Origin: HdN1 sp964473645
GTDB taxonomy: Bacteria; Pseudomonadota; Gammaproteobacteria; Pseudomonadales; Ketobacteraceae
Assembly: GCA_964473645.1 (NCBI GenBank)
Contig: CAYYPW010000004.1
Span: 1 to 64,000 of the forward strand
Direction: 5' to 3'
Length of the DNA stretch: 64,000 bases
The notes under the pieces were generated by a model. It had not been told where the DNA came from. It worked only from the letters and a program-made list of their open reading frames with translations, and ran no database searches. Shown one piece after another: positions 1-9,512 of the stretch; positions within the stretch are counted from its first letter, which is position 1, and every line of letters begins with the position of its first letter. A program made the translations under genes and the position numbers.

Positions 1-739
1 TGACCAGTGCAGAAAGCAGCGACATGGCTTCTTCTTGAGATCGTGCTTCTGTCTCCAGTTTGAGGAGTTGTCGCCGAAGATCACAATTAAACAATACGCG
101 GCGCCCACGCGCGGAAAGCCATAAGTCGATTTCTGCCAGATCATTCCAGGAACGCAACGCTTCCAAGCGCCACGTTTCGAGATTTCCAAAAGCTTGCTCT
201 GGAGCCGCAGATTGCGCGAGCCGGAGCCGCGCATTGACGTAGGGGCTGGTCCCCAGCTCCCTCTGGATGGCTTTTACCAAACATTCAATCCATTCGCCTG
301 TGATAGGGGAATTCACAAAGTATCGCCGCTGCAATGACTGCACCGCATGTCGGTCGTTATCGGGAAGCGCAGGAAGTTTTAGAATGGCCTCTACGGCGGT
401 GACATTGGTATCCAGTGCTGCAACCGTCGGCGCTTCAAGACGCAGCTCAATTTCCCCCTGTTCAAGCTCATAGCCAATGCCCAGATATGCATCGGATGCA
501 CTGATGCGCATGTTAGCCTTGCGAACTTCTACCCATTTTTCAGTAACAAAATGCTGCCATTCGAGCAGCGTGGCAAATTCAAACTCGTAGTTCGGTTTGG
601 ACTCTATGGCGACAGTGTGCACAGAATAGGTGGGATCGGGAATCAGGGTAGCGAGTTGCGACGTCGCAAGAAGGAGGTTTTTGTCGATTTCTTTAGGCAG
701 GAGATAACGTCTATTAAGGCATACCCGGGTCTTGGTCAT
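1..739 (-). CDS. Unrecognised protein, C-terminal part outside the window
   Basis: The minus-strand frame is open from the window edge up to an ATG at 737-739, about 246 codons with no stop seen. A GAGG ribosome-binding site lies about 5 bases upstream of the ATG, which supports this start. The protein begins MTKTRVCLNRRYLLPKEI and is soluble-looking, with many charged residues and no signal peptide or membrane segment. Several Trp residues and an alternating acidic pattern (YELEQGEIELRLEAP) suggest a mixed alpha/beta fold. I do not recognise the family and assign no function. Short open frames on the opposite strand here are antisense shadows. The downstream end is unknown, so length and C-terminal domain cannot be judged. 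Confidence 0.75.
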   Translation of the reverse strand, partial: MTKTRVCLNRRYLLPKEIDKNLLLATSQLATLIPDPTYSVHTVAIESKPNYEFEFATLLEWQHFVTEKWVEVRKANMRISASDAYLGIGYELEQGEIELRLEAPTVAALDTNVTAVEAILKLPALPDNDRHAVQSLQRRYFVNSPITGEWIECLVKAIQRELGTSPYVNARLRLAQSAAPEQAFGNLETWRLEALRSWNDLAEIDLWLSARGRRVLFNCDLRRQLLKLETEARSQEEAMSLLSALV

Positions 740-780
740 GTTCACCTCACGTGGCACACACAGCCCGCCTGATGCGTTAT

Positions 781-794
781 ATGACAGGTGTCAT
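781..794. promoter_or_regulatory. Inverted repeat upstream of the first gene, possible operator
   Basis: ATGACA and TGTCAT arms of 6 bases are separated by GG, about 42 bases upstream of the minus-strand start at 739. A dyad this close to a start often marks a repressor site, but no cognate regulator is visible and the arms are short. Confidence 0.3.
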
Positions 795-907
795 CTAATT
801 ACAATAGGCGACATCAATCCTTCAATGATTTTCCAATATCGGTATCTGACCATACAATTTGACAGCGTTATCCGAGCAGCAATGGCGCATTGAACAGTGA
901 TGGTGCA

Positions 908-1696
908 TCACGCCAACATAAATTTAAAGCTCAGCGCCATCAGCGTACAACCCAGAATCGGTTGAATGATTTTTTCGGGCATGCTGGAACTCAGGTGCGT
1001 TCCGACATAAATAGCAGGAAGAGAACCGATTAACAGCAAGGCCAATAAATGTAGATCCACATTGCCCATGCTCAGATGCCCCAACCCAGCGACCAGTGTG
1101 AGCATTACGGCGTGGGCAACGTCGGTACCGATGATTTCAATCGTGGCAAACTTTGGGTAAAGCGCCAACAAAATCATGACGCCAAATGCACCCGCGCCTA
1201 CCGACGACAAGGTCACCAACACCCCAAGCATCACGCCCATCAGCACCGTGAAAAATGTCGAACGCTGGTTGATATAGGCGCGAAACTGATTGCTGCGAGG
1301 GCTGGCATCATGAAAGGCCTGCAAGCGCTTTTTAAATACCAGTGATAACCCTGTCATCAGCAGCATGAAACCCAGTGCCGTGGTCAAGACAGCCTTGTAA
1401 TCATTGGAATCTTCGAACCAGAACTTGAGCGCCATGACCGTGGCGAATGAGAAAGGAATACTGCCCGCAGCCAGTAGCCACACCACGCGCCAATTGATGT
1501 TGCGCTTCTTCTGGTGCACGGCGGCACCACCGGCCTTGGTAATGGAGGCGTAAAGCAGATCCGTTCCAATGGCGGTTTGTGGGGGAATCCCCATCATTAG
1601 CAAAAGCGGCGTCATCAGCGATCCGCCACCCACACCGGTTAAGCCCACGCAAAAGCCCACCAATGCACCTGCTAAAACAAACACCACATCATTCAT
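908..1696 (-). CDS. TSUP (TauE/SafE) family membrane transporter
   Basis: A 262-residue, strongly hydrophobic protein with about seven to eight membrane segments. The N-terminal repeat carries the family signature GLTGVGGGSLMTPLLLM followed by PPQTAIGTDLLYASITK. A second glycine-rich half repeat (LSSVGAGAFGVMILLALYP...IIGTDVAHA) lies at about residues 160-195, as expected of the internally duplicated TauE/SafE fold. Family members move sulfite, sulfonates or other organic anions across the inner membrane, but the substrate cannot be told from sequence. The length is normal for the family. It is transcribed in the same direction as the gene before it and the phosphatase behind it, with gaps over 100 bases, so it is probably its own transcription unit. 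No sulfur-metabolism neighbours help narrow the substrate. Confidence 0.88.
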   Translation of the reverse strand: MNDVVFVLAGALVGFCVGLTGVGGGSLMTPLLLMMGIPPQTAIGTDLLYASITKAGGAAVHQKKRNINWRVVWLLAAGSIPFSFATVMALKFWFEDSNDYKAVLTTALGFMLLMTGLSLVFKKRLQAFHDASPRSNQFRAYINQRSTFFTVLMGVMLGVLVTLSSVGAGAFGVMILLALYPKFATIEIIGTDVAHAVMLTLVAGLGHLSMGNVDLHLLALLLIGSLPAIYVGTHLSSSMPEKIIQPILGCTLMALSFKFMLA

Positions 1697-1821
1697 GTAT
1701 ATACGCCTGCACCTATCCCGCCACTTGGGCCTACAGGCGCTAAGGTTATATGCCCATCACTTATTTGCAAAAGAACTAAAAAGCAGTAGCTAATAACGTG
1801 AAGGCATATAACCCATAAGCA

Positions 1822-4041
1822 TTACACTGACGACAACACTCCATCCACAACTTGATAGCTCACCGTCCGGCGCTTGGCGAGATAAGTCGCGGAGGACTCA
1901 TAGTAATTGGTGCTGACCACCGACACTTCGGTCTCATCGACCGTCTCGGTGGACGCCACCAGATGAAAATCGACGCGAGTCGAGGCGCCCGACACCGTCA
2001 TGATGCTTACGCCATGCTCTTTGGTCGAAGCGAACTGCATCTTGCTGGTAATTGAATCGCGTGTAGTGGCCTCAACCAGGGCGTCGTCGAGCAGTGGAAC
2101 CAATACGACCATCGCAGGATTGATCGACTCTGCCGCCGTTTTGGTGAACTCCCCCCATGTACCAGACGACACAGCCGCACCGGTAAAATCAAAACTGCGC
2201 AATCCCGTAATGGTTTCAGGGTGCTGAGTGACATAACTACTGTGAACATCACCACTGATGGTAATGGCACCCGTTTGCCCTAACACCCCTTCGAGTAATG
2301 CGCGTTTTTGTATGGGAAAACCATCCCAGTGATCGACATTAAAGTAAAACGCCTTTTTGAAATCCGCCGGGACAAAGGAATACAAACTGCTAATAAAGTC
2401 CAGTGGCGGCTCAGCCAGATCCAGAATCAAGGGCGAGAACGACACCGAGGTTCCCACCACTTTCCAGGTGGCGGTACTGCCCTGTAATCCGTCCGTGAGC
2501 CATTGCGTTTGTTCATCGCCAAGAATATTGGGTTCGCCATCGTCTTCTGCTTTCATTGCAGCATAAACATCGTAAATATCCTTCACCACGAAATAACGCG
2601 CGCCTACATCACTGAATAACGAACTTTTACCCAACGTGGAATAAGCCATTCCACGTGACATGGCATCCATGTCGACCTCAGAAAACTGCAAATCCTCACT
2701 GACATAGCTATTGATCACTGAGGCAGCAACGTTACCCGTCGTGGCGTTCGCTACCAGAGTCGACACACGCGCGGACTGAGTGGCGGGGTCGATGCCCTTA
2801 TGGGTCAAGGCGTCTTCGTAGGCAGTGGTCAATGCCGTCACCAGTGCCGCTTTTTGGGCGGCATAGGCCACATCGTCAATGTTCACATAGGGGCTGTAAT
2901 TGGCAGCGACATCAGCAAAGTCTTCGCTTTGGGCAGTGAAATAGGCCTCCAGTTGGGTTTGATCAAACACGACCGTCCCTGGGAAGGCATCTTCAGCAAT
3001 CAAATGATCGGGACGATAGGTACGAAAATCTGTCATGAACAGATGCAAATGTTGTCCAAAACGAAATTCGCGATAAATACGCGTCGCTGGGTACAGTTGG
3101 TCGTCGCTGACGTTGAGCGCTCCCGTCGCATTCACCTGCGTGTCCGCCACAGAATATTGATCAATCGGTGTGAACTCGAAAAACGCCTGCTCTGCAAGGC
3201 GGCGACGGCTGCTATTTTCTTCTGTTATTGCTCCATCGTAATAGCTGGCATTCTCCATCCAGCAGTCGTCAGAGTATTCATGGTCATCCCAGGTATTGAT
3301 GAACGGATAGCGCTCGTGCACCTGTTGCAACATGGCATCCTGACGATAAGTTTTGTATAGCTGTCGGTAATTATCGAGACTGGCGGCTGCATAGAAAAAA
3401 TCGTCATCGGGCCCGACACGCAGGGCGCCGTCAAGATCGTCAAATGCAATGGCGCGAGCGCCCGGATCTCCCTGAAATTGATCATCGCCGGTCGTCTCAT
3501 AAATATAATCGCCGAGAAACACAACGAAATCGGGATCTTGTTCGAGCAACATCAAATAGGTGTTGTAATAACGCCCGATATAATCCTGGCAACTCAGAAA
3601 CGCAAATTTAACCGTGGCGTCCGCACTATCGGCGGGAGCGGTTCGAGTACGGCCTGTGTTGGTGGTGGCACGTCCATACGTAAAGCGATAATAATATACT
3701 GTACCCGCCTGCAAACCTGTTACGCGCACTTTGAGGCAATGATCGTGTGCAGCCAGTGCCGTCATATATTCGCCCACCACCAGACTGGTAAAATCACTGT
3801 TGGTTGCGACCTCCAGCCCCACACTCAGATCATCGCTTCCAGTGTGTTCGACGCGTGTCCACAACACCACACTGTTGGCACGCGGATCGCCCGACGCCAC
3901 CGACTGGGGAAACACCGCAGCCGAATCGACCGGGTTAAGACTGTCGTGACCTTTATCATGACAAGCAGAAAGCAGACTGGCAGCACTGAGACTGCCTGCC
4001 GAAACGACCAGGGTTTTGAGCATATGACGACGTGTCAGCAC
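1822..4041 (-). CDS. phoD: PhoD-type alkaline phosphatase, Tat-exported
   Basis: About 739 residues. An upstream in-frame ATG at 4077 exists, but the GTG at 4039-4041 is preferred: it follows AAGGGGA at 7 bases and places the twin-arginine motif TRRHMLK at the very N-terminus. The motif is followed by a hydrophobic stretch and LLSAC, so the protein may be a Tat-exported lipoprotein. Then come a PhoD N-terminal Fn3-like domain (ASGDPRANSVVLWTR) and the metallophosphatase core: FLSCQDY, FLGDYIYE, NTWDDHEYSDD and ISGDVHSS hold the metal ligands. Family enzymes release phosphate from mono- and diesters in the periplasm or outside, using calcium and iron. The protein is longer than Bacillus PhoD because of an insertion between residues about 350 and 450. 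No clear Pho box was identified. Confidence 0.9.
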   Translation of the reverse strand: MLTRRHMLKTLVVSAGSLSAASLLSACHDKGHDSLNPVDSAAVFPQSVASGDPRANSVVLWTRVEHTGSDDLSVGLEVATNSDFTSLVVGEYMTALAAHDHCLKVRVTGLQAGTVYYYRFTYGRATTNTGRTRTAPADSADATVKFAFLSCQDYIGRYYNTYLMLLEQDPDFVVFLGDYIYETTGDDQFQGDPGARAIAFDDLDGALRVGPDDDFFYAAASLDNYRQLYKTYRQDAMLQQVHERYPFINTWDDHEYSDDCWMENASYYDGAITEENSSRRRLAEQAFFEFTPIDQYSVADTQVNATGALNVSDDQLYPATRIYREFRFGQHLHLFMTDFRTYRPDHLIAEDAFPGTVVFDQTQLEAYFTAQSEDFADVAANYSPYVNIDDVAYAAQKAALVTALTTAYEDALTHKGIDPATQSARVSTLVANATTGNVAASVINSYVSEDLQFSEVDMDAMSRGMAYSTLGKSSLFSDVGARYFVVKDIYDVYAAMKAEDDGEPNILGDEQTQWLTDGLQGSTATWKVVGTSVSFSPLILDLAEPPLDFISSLYSFVPADFKKAFYFNVDHWDGFPIQKRALLEGVLGQTGAITISGDVHSSYVTQHPETITGLRSFDFTGAAVSSGTWGEFTKTAAESINPAMVVLVPLLDDALVEATTRDSITSKMQFASTKEHGVSIMTVSGASTRVDFHLVASTETVDETEVSVVSTNYYESSATYLAKRRTVSYQVVDGVLSSV

Positions 4042-4224
4042 GGTGTATCCCCTTATAGAATGATGCCAATTCACCAAAATCGGTGGGTTAGCGAGCGTCT
4101 CAGAGAAAAAACGGAGTCGCTAACTATTAGCCCAAATCAGAGGATTTGTCATGGTGCCTTATAGGGATATGGGTCGGCAGGGATAAGCTTCGACAGGGAA
4201 GGCGCCGGCAAATAACGCGTCGAC

Positions 4225-5226
4225 TCAGCCGCCTCGACGGCTCTTGCGATATTCGATGGGGGTTAGCCCCACCCAACGCTTAAAGGCGCGATAGAAGGTG
4301 CTAGGCTCAGAGAAGCCGGTGAGATAAACGATTTCGTCGATAGATTCTTCGGTTTTGGCCAGCAACCGCTTGGCCAGATTGCAGCGGTAGTCAGCCAGCA
4401 GCTGGTTGAAGTTGGTACCGGCTTCGGTAAGTTTGGTGCGCAGGCTGCGAGGTTTGATATTCAGGCGCTCCGCCACCGTTTCGAGATCGGCATGCCCCGA
4501 TTCCAGTAATTCGCCAATCAGACGATTCACACCCGAGATGAAATCTTGCTTTTCGAGCTTGGCGACATGCTCGCTGGCCACTTGCTCATGCAGTTTGATC
4601 AACTCGGGCTCAGCATGCAGCGATGGGATCTCAAGCACTTCGGGGAGAAAATACATGCGGTTTTCGGTACACCCAAAACGCACGGGGCAACCAAACACAC
4701 GCTCGTACTCGTCCTGGCTGCCGCCGTTGGTATGTTCAAACTCGATCAGCTGGGGCTTGAACGCATCTTCGGTGACATACCGAAAAAACTTCACCACACC
4801 CACCATCACTGCTTCGACCAGATGACGCTGTGCCTGCCCAAACGTGCTATGACGCAGATAATAACCGCGTTCGTCTTGGCCTAACGTCGCGTGTACGGCA
4901 TCAGACAGAAGTCGCTGATAGTTGAGAGCCCGTCGCAAACCGTCCCCGAAGGTGGAACTGCTGAGAAACAGATATTCCAAGACCTGGCCGCGATACACCG
5001 GTACCGCCTCACCCAGATGCAACCCCACATCAGGATCACCGGACACTTCTTCGGCCGCTTTCCAGAAACGCCCCTGGCCAGAATGCGGCGTGCGCAGATC
5101 ATGCACTTTGAGATGGCTCTCATTCATGCCGATACGCTTTAACACTTCTACTGCATCAATGCCCAGCGTCATCATGCCCTGGTACGCCAGTCGCACTAAT
5201 ACGACAGAGTCTCGCAACTCGCTCAT
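4225..5226 (-). CDS. AraC-family transcriptional regulator
   Basis: The open frame reaches back to 5430, but the ATG at 5224-5226 (MSELRDSVVLVRLAYQG) gives 333 residues, the usual length for this subfamily, and has GAGGAG upstream at a somewhat long spacing. The N-terminal 200 residues match the arabinose-binding-like domain typical of OruR/ArgR-type regulators. The C-terminal 90 residues hold two helix-turn-helix motifs, the second within IDEIVYLTGFSEPSTFYRAFKRWVGLTPIEYRKS. It is divergent from the MaoC hydratase gene at 5504, so it probably regulates that gene and perhaps itself from the 277-bp shared region. Ligand unknown; subfamily members often sense fatty acids or amino acids. Confidence 0.9.
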   Translation of the reverse strand: MSELRDSVVLVRLAYQGMMTLGIDAVEVLKRIGMNESHLKVHDLRTPHSGQGRFWKAAEEVSGDPDVGLHLGEAVPVYRGQVLEYLFLSSSTFGDGLRRALNYQRLLSDAVHATLGQDERGYYLRHSTFGQAQRHLVEAVMVGVVKFFRYVTEDAFKPQLIEFEHTNGGSQDEYERVFGCPVRFGCTENRMYFLPEVLEIPSLHAEPELIKLHEQVASEHVAKLEKQDFISGVNRLIGELLESGHADLETVAERLNIKPRSLRTKLTEAGTNFNQLLADYRCNLAKRLLAKTEESIDEIVYLTGFSEPSTFYRAFKRWVGLTPIEYRKSRRGG

Positions 5227-5503
5227 GCCGGGGATGAACTCCTCAAGATCGTGGGACAACGAAAGTCGGATACTAGCAGGACGCAACCAGATGGTGACGT
5301 AAAAATGTATAATAGTCATGTATATAGGTGAATGACAACTTTCCTGGCACACATTGGTGCAAATGAGCAGCATATTTGCAGCGAGTGGTAGTGTCTGCGC
5401 TTGACTGGCGGGAGCGCAAAGCGAGAACATCCGGTCAATGGCCGCCCTGCTACAACCCGTTATACTGCCGCTACTTGAGACCCGTCATCTAAGGAAAATA
5501 ATC

Positions 5504-6370
5504 ATGTCTGGCACCCTCGAACTCGATCGATCCCCTTCTACGCTCAACCTTTACCTGCGCGCAGTGACAGCCAAAAAAACCGGTCAGGCCCCCAGTGAAA
5601 ACCGCCACTTGATGACGGTGTCGTTGAAGGGCGTGCAGGCCAACATGAAATCGCTCAATGGCTATCGCAAGGTGTGTGGATTCCCGCTGAGTGGCAGCCT
5701 GCCGGTGACCTATCCGTTTGTATTGGCGTTCCCCCTGCACATGGAACTGTTGGTGAGTGATGCGTTCCCGTTCCCGCTGCTGGGGTTGGTCCACGTAAAA
5801 AACGACATCACCCAATACCGTGCCATCGGCAATCAGGAAGTGCTGGATATCGAATGCTCGCTCAGCGGCCCACGCCCGGCCAACAAGGGTCTCGAATTTG
5901 ATATTCATACCCGTGTGCATGTTGGCGGTAAACTGGTGTGGGAATGCGTAAGTGCCATGTTGCGTCGCATGCCCGAAACCGGCGAGAAGAAAAAAGACGG
6001 CGAGAAAAAAGCGGACGAAAGCAAACCACAAAATATCATTAGCTGGCCGATTGCCGAGAGCACCGGGCGCCGGTATTCCGCGATGTCTGGCGATCGCAAC
6101 CCGATTCACTTGCATGCCCTCACCGCCAAATTGTTTGGCTTTCCACGAGCGATTGCGCACGGCATGTGGACCAAGGCACATTGTTTAGCCGAACTGGATG
6201 CCTCGCTGCCGAAGGGGCCGTACCGGGTCAGCGTTAATTTCAAATTGCCCGTGTTTCTGCCGTCGAACGTGCAGTTTCAATTCAGCGCAGCCGAGGGGCA
6301 TATCGAGTTTCAGGTGAAAGATAGCAAAGGTGAAAAACCCCACCTGTCCGGGTTGATCGAAGCGCTTTGA
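5504..6370 (+). CDS. MaoC-like acyl-CoA dehydratase/hydratase
   Basis: The frame opens at 5438, but ATG 5504 (MSGTLELD) follows AAGGAAAA at 6 bases and gives 288 residues. The C-terminal hotdog domain has the hydratase-2 motif: YSAMSGDRNPIHLHALTAK then GFPRAIAHGMW, with the catalytic Asp and His. The N-terminal half looks like a second, non-catalytic hotdog, as in double-hotdog enoyl-CoA hydratases. A charged low-complexity linker rich in Lys and Glu (residues about 160-180) joins the halves. The expected reaction is hydration of trans-2-enoyl-CoA. Its stop overlaps the next gene's ATG, so the two are translationally coupled although functionally unrelated. A distant paralogue is encoded at 58118-59026. 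Confidence 0.87.
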   Translation: MSGTLELDRSPSTLNLYLRAVTAKKTGQAPSENRHLMTVSLKGVQANMKSLNGYRKVCGFPLSGSLPVTYPFVLAFPLHMELLVSDAFPFPLLGLVHVKNDITQYRAIGNQEVLDIECSLSGPRPANKGLEFDIHTRVHVGGKLVWECVSAMLRRMPETGEKKKDGEKKADESKPQNIISWPIAESTGRRYSAMSGDRNPIHLHALTAKLFGFPRAIAHGMWTKAHCLAELDASLPKGPYRVSVNFKLPVFLPSNVQFQFSAAEGHIEFQVKDSKGEKPHLSGLIEAL

Positions 6371-8736
6371 TGCCACATTCCCGCTGGCATTCCAGCATTA
6401 AATCCCTGGTCGAATTCTGCTGCCGTCGTGGCAATCTCGGTTATACCGAGGCCCCGGCGGCCAGAGCCGAACAGGGCCAAATGGCGCAACGCCGTGTACA
6501 AACAAATACTCCGCCTGGCTACCGCAAAGAAGTTCCTGTTGATGCTACGCTCAGCCATCACGGCATAACACTCTCCCTCAGCGGCCGCATCGACGGACTG
6601 TGGGAGGATGACGGCGCCCTGGTGCTGGAGGAAATCAAATCCACCTACTTTCACAATGACACATTGCCCGAGCCGCTGTTTCAGGTGCACCAGGCACAAG
6701 CGCTCTGCTATGTCGCCATGCTGCCCGAAGCACAGCGCTATCCATCGGTGCGGGTACGTGTCACCTATTTTCAGTTAAAGGATGAGGTGTGCTTCTATCG
6801 GGAGTCGATCTTTTCCTTAGCGTCGATACACGTCTTGTTTCAGCAATGGACGAGCGACTACTGTGCCTGGCTGGCGTTGATTGCACAGCATCGGCAACTA
6901 CGGGATGCCTGGGCTGCGGCGCTGAATTTCCCCTTCGAACACTATCGGCGTGGGCAACGGATGCTGGCCGTTACTGCCTGGCGGTACGCTCGCGATAAAA
7001 AAGTCGCGTTGTTGGAGGCACCGACCGGCGCGGGCAAAACCATTAGTTTTTTGTTTCCGGCGTTAAAGCGATTCAGTGAAGACCCTGCCTTTCGCCTGTT
7101 TTACCTCACGGCCAAAACCTCTGGCCAACGCGCTGTGCAGCAGACGTTGCAGCGGTTTCCTGCGGACCAGAAACTACTGTCTGTCTACTTGACTGCAAAG
7201 ACCCAGCTGTGTCCCTGCCTGAAAAGCGCTACCACGGAGCGTACGAGCACCACCAACGCCCTCCAGTGTGAGCGTTGTATTGGCTATTACGACAGGCGGC
7301 GGAATGCACTCGAATCCGCCCTGAGTCAAGGCCACCTGGATAACACGACACTCACATCGATCAGTGACGACTTTCAAGTATGCCCCCATCAACTGGCGTT
7401 GGATCTGTGCCCATGGGCTGATCTGGTGGTCGGTGATTTTAATTATCTATTCGATCCATTCACTCGCCAATCCTTGGACGACGCGTTTGATGAGCACTCG
7501 GTGTTATTGATCGACGAAGCGCATAATTTACCTGAACGCGCACGCAGTATGTTTACCTGTAATCTAACGGCAGAACAACTGGATGCTCTGCTGGCCATGA
7601 AACCACCTGCAGACGTGCGCAAGCCCGCGCGGGCGTTGCTAAAGCAATTGCAAACCCCGCTCAGTGCAGCAGATAAAAATCCAGCCCATAACGATGTGCC
7701 TGCGTCCCTTGCAAATACCCTGCAATCCGCGCTGGAATCACTGCGCACCTGGATGGACGATACTCAAGCACCGCTGATAGCAGCAGCCACTACCTCGCAA
7801 ATCGACCCGCGTTTTGAGACCTGGATGGGGATGTTCGCTTTGCAGCGTGCCTTTGAACATTGGGGTGATCATTATTGTCTGATGTATGCCGAACCCCAAG
7901 AACCCGCGCAAGTAACCGCCTATTGCCTGGACCCCGGCGTTTTTCTTGTCGAGCGCTGGCTGCAGAGTGCGGGCGCGCTTTTGTTCTCTGGCACACTACA
8001 ACCGGCACATTGGTATTCACAATCACTGGGCTTGCAGCGTTTACCGACTGAGCGGCGCGGTGACGACATTGCCATCGAACATGCCTTGGAAAACACGGAA
8101 GTCAGAGCCGCCTTGCTGGCACTGCCAATGCAATATCATGCACGTCTGCAATCGCTGCCAGTGGCCGTCACGCACATCATTGCACTGCTGACGACAAAGC
8201 CCGGGCGTTATTTGATTGCGGCCGCCAGCTTTGAAATTCTAGGCCAATTACAGGGGGCGTTAATCTCCCAATTGCCAGCATATCGATGGTCAATACAAAC
8301 CAGCGACAGCAGCGCCAACGAACGACAACACTTTTTGACAAGCTTTGTGGAGGCCGAACACAGTGCTGCGCTGGTGATTACCGGCGGTGTCTTTGCCGAG
8401 GGTATCGATCTGGCGGATACGCCCTTGCAAGGGGTGGTTCAAGTGGGCCTGCCTATACCGCCCCCCTCAGAAGAACGCAAACGCTTGCAGCATTACCATC
8501 AGGTGCATTTCAATCAGGGCTTTGAATACACCTATAGTTTCCCCGCCATTGCGCGCACGCTGCAAACCTGCGGCCGACTGTTACGCAAAGATGGCGACAA
8601 CGGCTGCCTGCTGTTGATCGATGCCCGCTTTCTGCGCTCCCCTTATGCTGACTTTCTGCCATCGCACTGGCGCACACAGCGAGTGCACAACACCACGGAA
8701 CTCATTGAATTTATTAGCGCAGCTTCCGCGCCATAA
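6370..8736 (+). CDS. XPD/DinG-type DNA helicase with N-terminal nuclease-like domain
   Basis: 788 residues, starting at the ATG that overlaps the previous stop (TGATG). Residues about 1-180 resemble a PD-(D/E)XK nuclease: GRIDGLWEDD followed by LVLEEIKS gives the D...ExK catalytic pattern. The rest is a superfamily-2 helicase of the XPD/DinG group. Walker A is APTGAGKT, and the DEAH box is LLIDEAHNLPERAR. Cysteines in LCPCLKS, CERCIGYY and VCPHQ fit the iron-sulfur cluster region, and the C-terminal motor has GGVFAEGIDL and TCGRLLRKDGD. The family unwinds DNA 5' to 3' in repair. The linked nuclease domain suggests it both opens and trims damaged ends, though this is an inference. The first gene of the pair is a hydratase. 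Confidence 0.88.
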   Translation: MPHSRWHSSIKSLVEFCCRRGNLGYTEAPAARAEQGQMAQRRVQTNTPPGYRKEVPVDATLSHHGITLSLSGRIDGLWEDDGALVLEEIKSTYFHNDTLPEPLFQVHQAQALCYVAMLPEAQRYPSVRVRVTYFQLKDEVCFYRESIFSLASIHVLFQQWTSDYCAWLALIAQHRQLRDAWAAALNFPFEHYRRGQRMLAVTAWRYARDKKVALLEAPTGAGKTISFLFPALKRFSEDPAFRLFYLTAKTSGQRAVQQTLQRFPADQKLLSVYLTAKTQLCPCLKSATTERTSTTNALQCERCIGYYDRRRNALESALSQGHLDNTTLTSISDDFQVCPHQLALDLCPWADLVVGDFNYLFDPFTRQSLDDAFDEHSVLLIDEAHNLPERARSMFTCNLTAEQLDALLAMKPPADVRKPARALLKQLQTPLSAADKNPAHNDVPASLANTLQSALESLRTWMDDTQAPLIAAATTSQIDPRFETWMGMFALQRAFEHWGDHYCLMYAEPQEPAQVTAYCLDPGVFLVERWLQSAGALLFSGTLQPAHWYSQSLGLQRLPTERRGDDIAIEHALENTEVRAALLALPMQYHARLQSLPVAVTHIIALLTTKPGRYLIAAASFEILGQLQGALISQLPAYRWSIQTSDSSANERQHFLTSFVEAEHSAALVITGGVFAEGIDLADTPLQGVVQVGLPIPPPSEERKRLQHYHQVHFNQGFEYTYSFPAIARTLQTCGRLLRKDGDNGCLLLIDARFLRSPYADFLPSHWRTQRVHNTTELIEFISAASAP

Positions 8737-8849
8737 ACTGCTTGTGCCTGCCCTGCATTGTCCAGGCAGCGACTCCGGGAATGGCTATACTTCTTGAACA
8801 ACAAATGCTTGCGCTTTTGCTATTGGAGAAGCGCCACGGGAGCGTGCGC

Positions 8850-9512
8850 GTGCAGTCGAAGCTGGGTAATCACCTGATTACATTCGTGTTATTCATGTTG
8901 GCCACCGTTCGCGGTGTTTCTGCCGAGCCGGTTCGGCTGCTCGTTAAAGATGATGCAGGCCAAGCCCTTTCAGAGGTGGTCGTTATGGCCAAGGGTGCCC
9001 CTGCAAGCGTGAACCCCGAACCGGCCATTATGGATCAAATCAACAAGGCTTTTGTGCCGCATGTGCTGGTCATCGAGCAAGGGCGTTCAGTCAAGTTTCC
9101 CAACAGTGACGACATTCGCCATCACGTGTATTCATTTTCCAAGACCAAACCCTTTGAGATCAAACTCTACAGCGGGTCGCAACAGGCACCTATTGTGTTT
9201 GATCAGCCGGGTGTTGTCGCATTGGGGTGCAATATTCATGACTGGATGATTGGGTATATTGTCGTTTCTGATACGGCAGCGGTTGCGAAAACCAATAGTA
9301 CTGGAACCGCCACGCTCGAGATTGGCGACAAATCCGCCCCTTTGCGGCTTTGGCACCCGCGCCTGCTGAAAGGCTCACAGGCAGCAGTTGATATGCCGCT
9401 ACCAGCCCCAGACAAGGCTGGCGTTACGCACCTTACCCTTAGCGTTAAGCCTTTACCCAATGTCAAGCCGGCATCGGGCTTTGGCAATCGGTTCCGTAGC
9501 AATGCCCAGTAG
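8850..9512 (+). CDS. Periplasmic cupredoxin-like protein (methylamine-utilisation type)
   Basis: The open frame begins at 8742. The GTG at 8850 is preferred because GGGAG lies 7 bases upstream and the product then begins with a classic signal peptide (hydrophobic ITFVLFMLATV, cleavage near VSA|E). An ATG at 8784 is the alternative. The mature part is a cupredoxin: a His in DIRHHVYSF and the Cys-x2-His-x4-Met cluster in GCNIHDWMIGYI are the type 1 copper ligands. A carboxypeptidase-regulatory-like strand region (LLVKDDAGQALSEVVV) precedes it. Such proteins usually shuttle electrons in the periplasm; the partner is unknown. The stop overlaps the start of the GGDEF-EAL gene by 11 bases, so the two are probably co-expressed. 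Confidence 0.83.
   Translation: MQSKLGNHLITFVLFMLATVRGVSAEPVRLLVKDDAGQALSEVVVMAKGAPASVNPEPAIMDQINKAFVPHVLVIEQGRSVKFPNSDDIRHHVYSFSKTKPFEIKLYSGSQQAPIVFDQPGVVALGCNIHDWMIGYIVVSDTAAVAKTNSTGTATLEIGDKSAPLRLWHPRLLKGSQAAVDMPLPAPDKAGVTHLTLSVKPLPNVKPASGFGNRFRSNAQ

Noticed and set aside
3478..4164. 228-codon plus-strand open frame
   Set aside because: Lies antisense to the phoD N-terminus and has no ribosome site or family likeness; phoD is clearly the coding strand.
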